Shown here one piece after another: positions 35,274 to 37,293 of a stretch of DNA of 37,293 nucleotides; position 1 is the first letter of the stretch; every line of letters starts with the position of its first letter. The notes under the pieces are model-generated. The model saw nothing but the letters and a program-made list of their open reading frames with translations. It did not search any database and was not told the origin of the DNA. The position numbers and the translations under genes were made by a program. The DNA is from Planctomycetota bacterium (lineage in GTDB: Bacteria; Planctomycetota; Phycisphaerae; Sedimentisphaerales; Anaerohalosphaeraceae), in contig JAGLHQ010000098.1 in NCBI GenBank assembly GCA_023143375.1, forward strand, positions 1 to 37,293, written 5' to 3'.

Positions 35274-35681
35274 TTATGACTGGTTTTTGTTGAGGGCTGT
35301 TTTTAGGTCGGTGTAATAGTATTCAATGTCAAATTTTTCGCAGATGTTCTTCAATTTTTGCAGAGCCTGTTCGCTCAGGCTGCTTTGCAAATCCGAATCG
35401 CCATTGCACAAGAAAATTCTGCATCCGGCAAAGCGAAATGGGTGGACAGTGCATTTGCCCTCGTGTAGATATGGACAATAACCCTTTGTCATGGGTTTTG
35501 GGTCGGTGACGTTGGCGGTGAAGTGGATCATCTCCGGGCTTGTTACATATAGCCTGTGGTCGTAGGCCTGGAAGTTGCAGCACTTTCCGCACGCGTCGCA
35601 TGCAGCAGTGTTGTTTGCGACTTCGGCGTCGATCCAGTTATAAACTTCCTGCACACTTGCAGCAATAGCATCTCTATTCAT
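35274..35681 (-). CDS. YkgJ-family cysteine-cluster protein (second of a pair)
   Basis: A 135-residue protein of the zinc- or iron-chelating YkgJ family. The cluster ACDACGKCCNFQ (three Cys positions of the CxxCxxCC motif) is near residue 28, with further conserved cysteines in GYCPYLHEGKCTVHPFRFAGCRIFLC. Biochemical function is not established for the family. ATG at 35681 overlaps the 3' end of the upstream paralogue by 8 bases, so the two are translated together. The sequence is clearly diverged from its neighbour; the two probably form a hetero-pair or arose by old duplication. Confidence 0.9.
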   Translation of the reverse strand: MNRDAIAASVQEVYNWIDAEVANNTAACDACGKCCNFQAYDHRLYVTSPEMIHFTANVTDPKPMTKGYCPYLHEGKCTVHPFRFAGCRIFLCNGDSDLQSSLSEQALQKLKNICEKFDIEYYYTDLKTALNKNQS

Positions 35682-36126
35682 CTGACCACCATTTTTTTTG
35701 TTTTCTTAATGCTTCTATTTCCTGAAAGGTGTATAGCTTGCCTCGGTTTATGCCGGAACAGATGGCGGCGGCCTGGTTCCAATCGTCGGGGTGGTCAAGG
35801 TTGTAGTTCCAGAACGGCCAGGTGCGACATTGGTTTGGCCTTACGGGATAAACCGCACAGCCCTTGCCGGTTCCGGTGTCTGTCAAAAAGACGCAGTCCT
35901 TGGTTACGAGATTCTCGTTTATGCTGTATCGGTTGCCGATGCGGCGGAGAAACTCGGCGCTGGTTTTTTCTACGGTCATGCCGAGAAACTTTGCAAGTCG
36001 CTGTATCTCCGGCTTGGTTAGCCAGATGTACCCTTCGTCGGGCCCTGCGCAACAATTACCACAGCCGGTGCATTCAAAGTGCAGGCCGGCTACGTACCAT
36101 GGGGCTTTTTTTGTTTTTCTAGTCAT
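35674..36126 (-). CDS. YkgJ-family cysteine-cluster protein (first of a pair)
   Basis: A 150-residue relative of the downstream protein. The CxxCxxCC motif is ECTGCGNCCAGP near residue 19; DCVFLTDTGTGKGCAVYPVR and PNQCRTWPFW supply the other conserved cysteines. The C-terminus is basic and aromatic (RKQKKWWSDE). ATG at 36126; the ribosome site is poor. It overlaps the next gene by 8 bases. A short open frame upstream (36135-36233) might be the end of a lost neighbour. Confidence 0.9.
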   Translation of the reverse strand: MTRKTKKAPWYVAGLHFECTGCGNCCAGPDEGYIWLTKPEIQRLAKFLGMTVEKTSAEFLRRIGNRYSINENLVTKDCVFLTDTGTGKGCAVYPVRPNQCRTWPFWNYNLDHPDDWNQAAAICSGINRGKLYTFQEIEALRKQKKWWSDE

Positions 36127-36134
36127 AAATTAAC

Positions 36135-36233
36135 TTATACCCAACCCCACGCATTTTTGATCTCAGCGGCTCTTTCATCTGGGTTTTCTGTGCGAAAGTT
36201 TTCAAAACTATGAATGCTTGCATCACCAATCAC
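36135..36233 (-). pseudogene. Possible 3' remnant of a gene
   Basis: A 32-codon frame ending in TAA reads SIHSFENFRTENPDERAAEI then KNAWGWV. It looks protein-like and ends 8 bases before the YkgJ gene, a normal operon spacing. A GTG at 36233 is the only start, without a usable ribosome site; a TGA lies two codons further upstream, and the repeat array begins 17 bases beyond. The body of the gene may have been lost when the repeats arrived. The family is not recognised. Confidence 0.3.
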
Positions 36234-36249
36234 CTTTCAATTTGTCAAA

Positions 36250-36334
36250 TGGATTCCTGCTTTCGCAGGAATGACAACACACAATACATTTCTTTTTCGT
36301 AACACTTGGATTCCTGCTTTCGCAGGAATGACAA
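36250..36334 (+). repeat. REP-like palindromic repeats, left array (2 units)
   Basis: Two units, at 36250-36277 and 36307-36334, 57 bases apart. Each has TGGATTCCTGC, TTTCGCA and GGAATGACAA, giving a GGATTCCTGC/GCAGGAATGAC stem. The spacer CACACAATACATTTCTTTTT is also repeated in the right array. This type of palindrome is widespread in bacterial intergenic DNA and is often mistranslated as CHSCESRNP. Confidence 0.9.
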
Positions 36335-36340
36335 TATGGG

Positions 36341-36694
36341 TTATTTACTGTTTCCGCTGGCAAACATATCACTTTGCTTTTGTAAAAATTGCTGTATTGC
36401 GTTGTCATTTTTATATAAATCATCCCAATCAGGATTACATTTTTCAATCAACTCAATCTTCCATTGTCTCTTCCATTTTTTAATCCGCTTTTCACGGATA
36501 ATAGCAATGTTGATATCCCGAAATCTTTCAAAGTACGCCAGCTTATGAACACCATATCTTTTAGTAAAACCCTCAACAAGGTTGTTCTTATGCTCGTTAA
36601 CTCTTTTAAATAAATTTCTTGTAACGCCTATGTATAGGGTTCCCTTCTTTCTGCTTGCTAATATGTAAACATAATATTGGTACTCTCTTGACAT
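36341..36694 (-). CDS. GIY-YIG nuclease domain protein
   Basis: A 117-residue single-domain GIY-YIG protein of the UPF0213/YhbQ-like group. The two strands YYVYILASRKKGTLYIGVT carry the YVY and YIG motifs; the catalytic Arg lies in TRNLFKRVNEHK, and Glu is expected in the helix around RFRDINIAIIREKRIKKWKR. Such proteins are small putative DNA endonucleases without clear physiological roles. The gene is bracketed by two REP-like units on one side and three on the other, all in the same orientation; the stop codon is 6 bases from the left array. The ribosome site upstream of ATG 36694 is poor. Confidence 0.93.
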   Translation of the reverse strand: MSREYQYYVYILASRKKGTLYIGVTRNLFKRVNEHKNNLVEGFTKRYGVHKLAYFERFRDINIAIIREKRIKKWKRQWKIELIEKCNPDWDDLYKNDNAIQQFLQKQSDMFASGNSK

Positions 36695-36725
36695 TTTTGC
36701 CTGACATCTCTTTTTTTGTTACACG

Positions 36726-36866
36726 TGGATTCCTGCTTTCGCAGGAATGACAACACACAATACATTTCTTTTTCGTTACACTTGGATTCCTGCTTTCGCA
36801 GGAATGACAACACACAACACATTTCTTTTCGTTACACGTGGATTCCTGCTTTCGCAGGAATGACAA
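36726..36866 (+). repeat. REP-like palindromic repeats, right array (3 units)
   Basis: Units at 36726-36753, 36783-36810 and 36839-36866, spaced 57 and 56 bases, nearly identical to the left array. Both arrays end with GGAATGACAATA followed by TGGG (left) or AGGG (right), so the gene between them looks inserted into, or duplicated along with, a single ancestral array. Confidence 0.9.
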
Positions 36867-36906
36867 TAAGGGTATCGACTATAAATTGCCCATCCCTGCA
36901 AACCGT

Positions 36907-37293
36907 TTACCACTTTAGGATTGCACCTGTATCTGCGCTTGTTGCCATTGAGGCGTACTTTGCAAGGTAGCCTGTTGTGATAGCCGGCGTTCTTGGCTTC
37001 CACTCATTTTTGCGCGAAGCAATCTCGTCATCGCTTAGGTTAACTTTAAGAACGCTGTTAGGGATGTCAATATCAATGATGTCGCCTTCTTTTAGCAAAC
37101 CTATCGGTCCGCCGACTGCGGCTTCGGGGCTGATATGGCCGATGCATGCGCCGTGGGTTCCGCCAGAGAAACGTCCATCGGTAATAAGAGCGACCGATTC
37201 GCCGAGGCCTGCGCCCATTATATAGCTTGTGGGGCTTAGCATTTCCTGCATACCGGGGCCTCCCTTTGGTCCTTCGTAGCGGATGACGACGAC
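36907..37293 (-). CDS. ilvD: Dihydroxy-acid dehydratase, C-terminal part (cut by window edge)
   Basis: The last 128 residues of IlvD, the Fe-S enzyme of branched-chain amino acid synthesis. The frame is open to the window end. Landmarks are [44 protein letters not shown] and the final [14 protein letters not shown]. The stop is TAA at 36907-36909. The REP-like array starts 40 bases downstream of the gene's end. Confidence 0.97.
   Translation of the reverse strand, partial: VVVIRYEGPKGGPGMQEMLSPTSYIMGAGLGESVALITDGRFSGGTHGACIGHISPEAAVGGPIGLLKEGDIIDIDIPNSVLKVNLSDDEIASRKNEWKPRTPAITTGYLAKYASMATSADTGAILKW

Noticed and set aside
36250-36866. CRISPR-like array
   Set aside because: The spacers between units are themselves repeated, and the unit is a strong palindrome; no cas gene is present.
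36223-37003. Small frames reading CHSCESRNP or FAGMT
   Set aside because: These are translations of the REP-like palindromic repeats, not genes.

Overview
The window reads as chromosomal DNA of a planctomycete, most likely of the class Phycisphaerae. Three things suggest this: a secreted protein ending in the truncated dockerin-like stretch common there (residues TGDCVVNVADLAKMAGDWL), a lipoprotein sulfatase next to a very large secreted beta-helix protein, and many short palindromic repeats between genes. The assignment is an inference from protein style; no rRNA gene is present. Both GluRS and GlnRS are encoded, so Gln-tRNA can be charged directly.

Layout. 1-5172 (minus strand) is housekeeping: alaS (cut by the window edge), recA, thpR, a PfkB kinase and gltX. 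A 389-bp MITE-like element with 12-bp inverted ends and an 8-bp target duplication appears to have split a former recA-alaS operon. 5430-12903 (minus) holds two paralogous sensory operons. Each pairs a PotD-like periplasmic binding lipoprotein with an overlapping membrane histidine kinase; one is preceded by a small porin-like gene, and neither has a response regulator. Their upstream regions share a conserved element. 13154-15923 (plus) carries a cysteine synthase and glnS. 15965-22337 (minus) carries a TauE-type permease coupled to trpC, a DUF1844 protein, smpB, the dockerin-like secreted protein, DUF2442 and DUF3147 proteins, and a two-domain thiamine-phosphate synthase.

22338-24154 is about 1.8 kb without a convincing gene. 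It holds tandem hairpins, a strong orphan promoter, terminator-like hairpins and degenerate repeats. 24155-29785 (plus) is a 1,876-residue secreted protein that combines a thermolysin-type (M4) metalloprotease, a gingipain-type (C25) cysteine protease and two beta-helix regions. It is followed by a sulfatase, a broken secretin fragment, a coiled-coil lipoprotein (minus), a TlpA-like thioredoxin, two overlapping YkgJ cysteine-cluster proteins (minus), a GIY-YIG nuclease gene set between arrays of palindromic repeats, and the 3' end of ilvD at the right edge.

The best candidates for something undescribed are the duplicated binding-protein/histidine-kinase modules with their shared upstream element, the M4+C25 double protease, and the GIY-YIG gene embedded in a REP-like array. 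Two genes (smpB and the DUF2442 gene) appear to be transcribed as leaderless mRNAs from near-identical extended -10 promoters.
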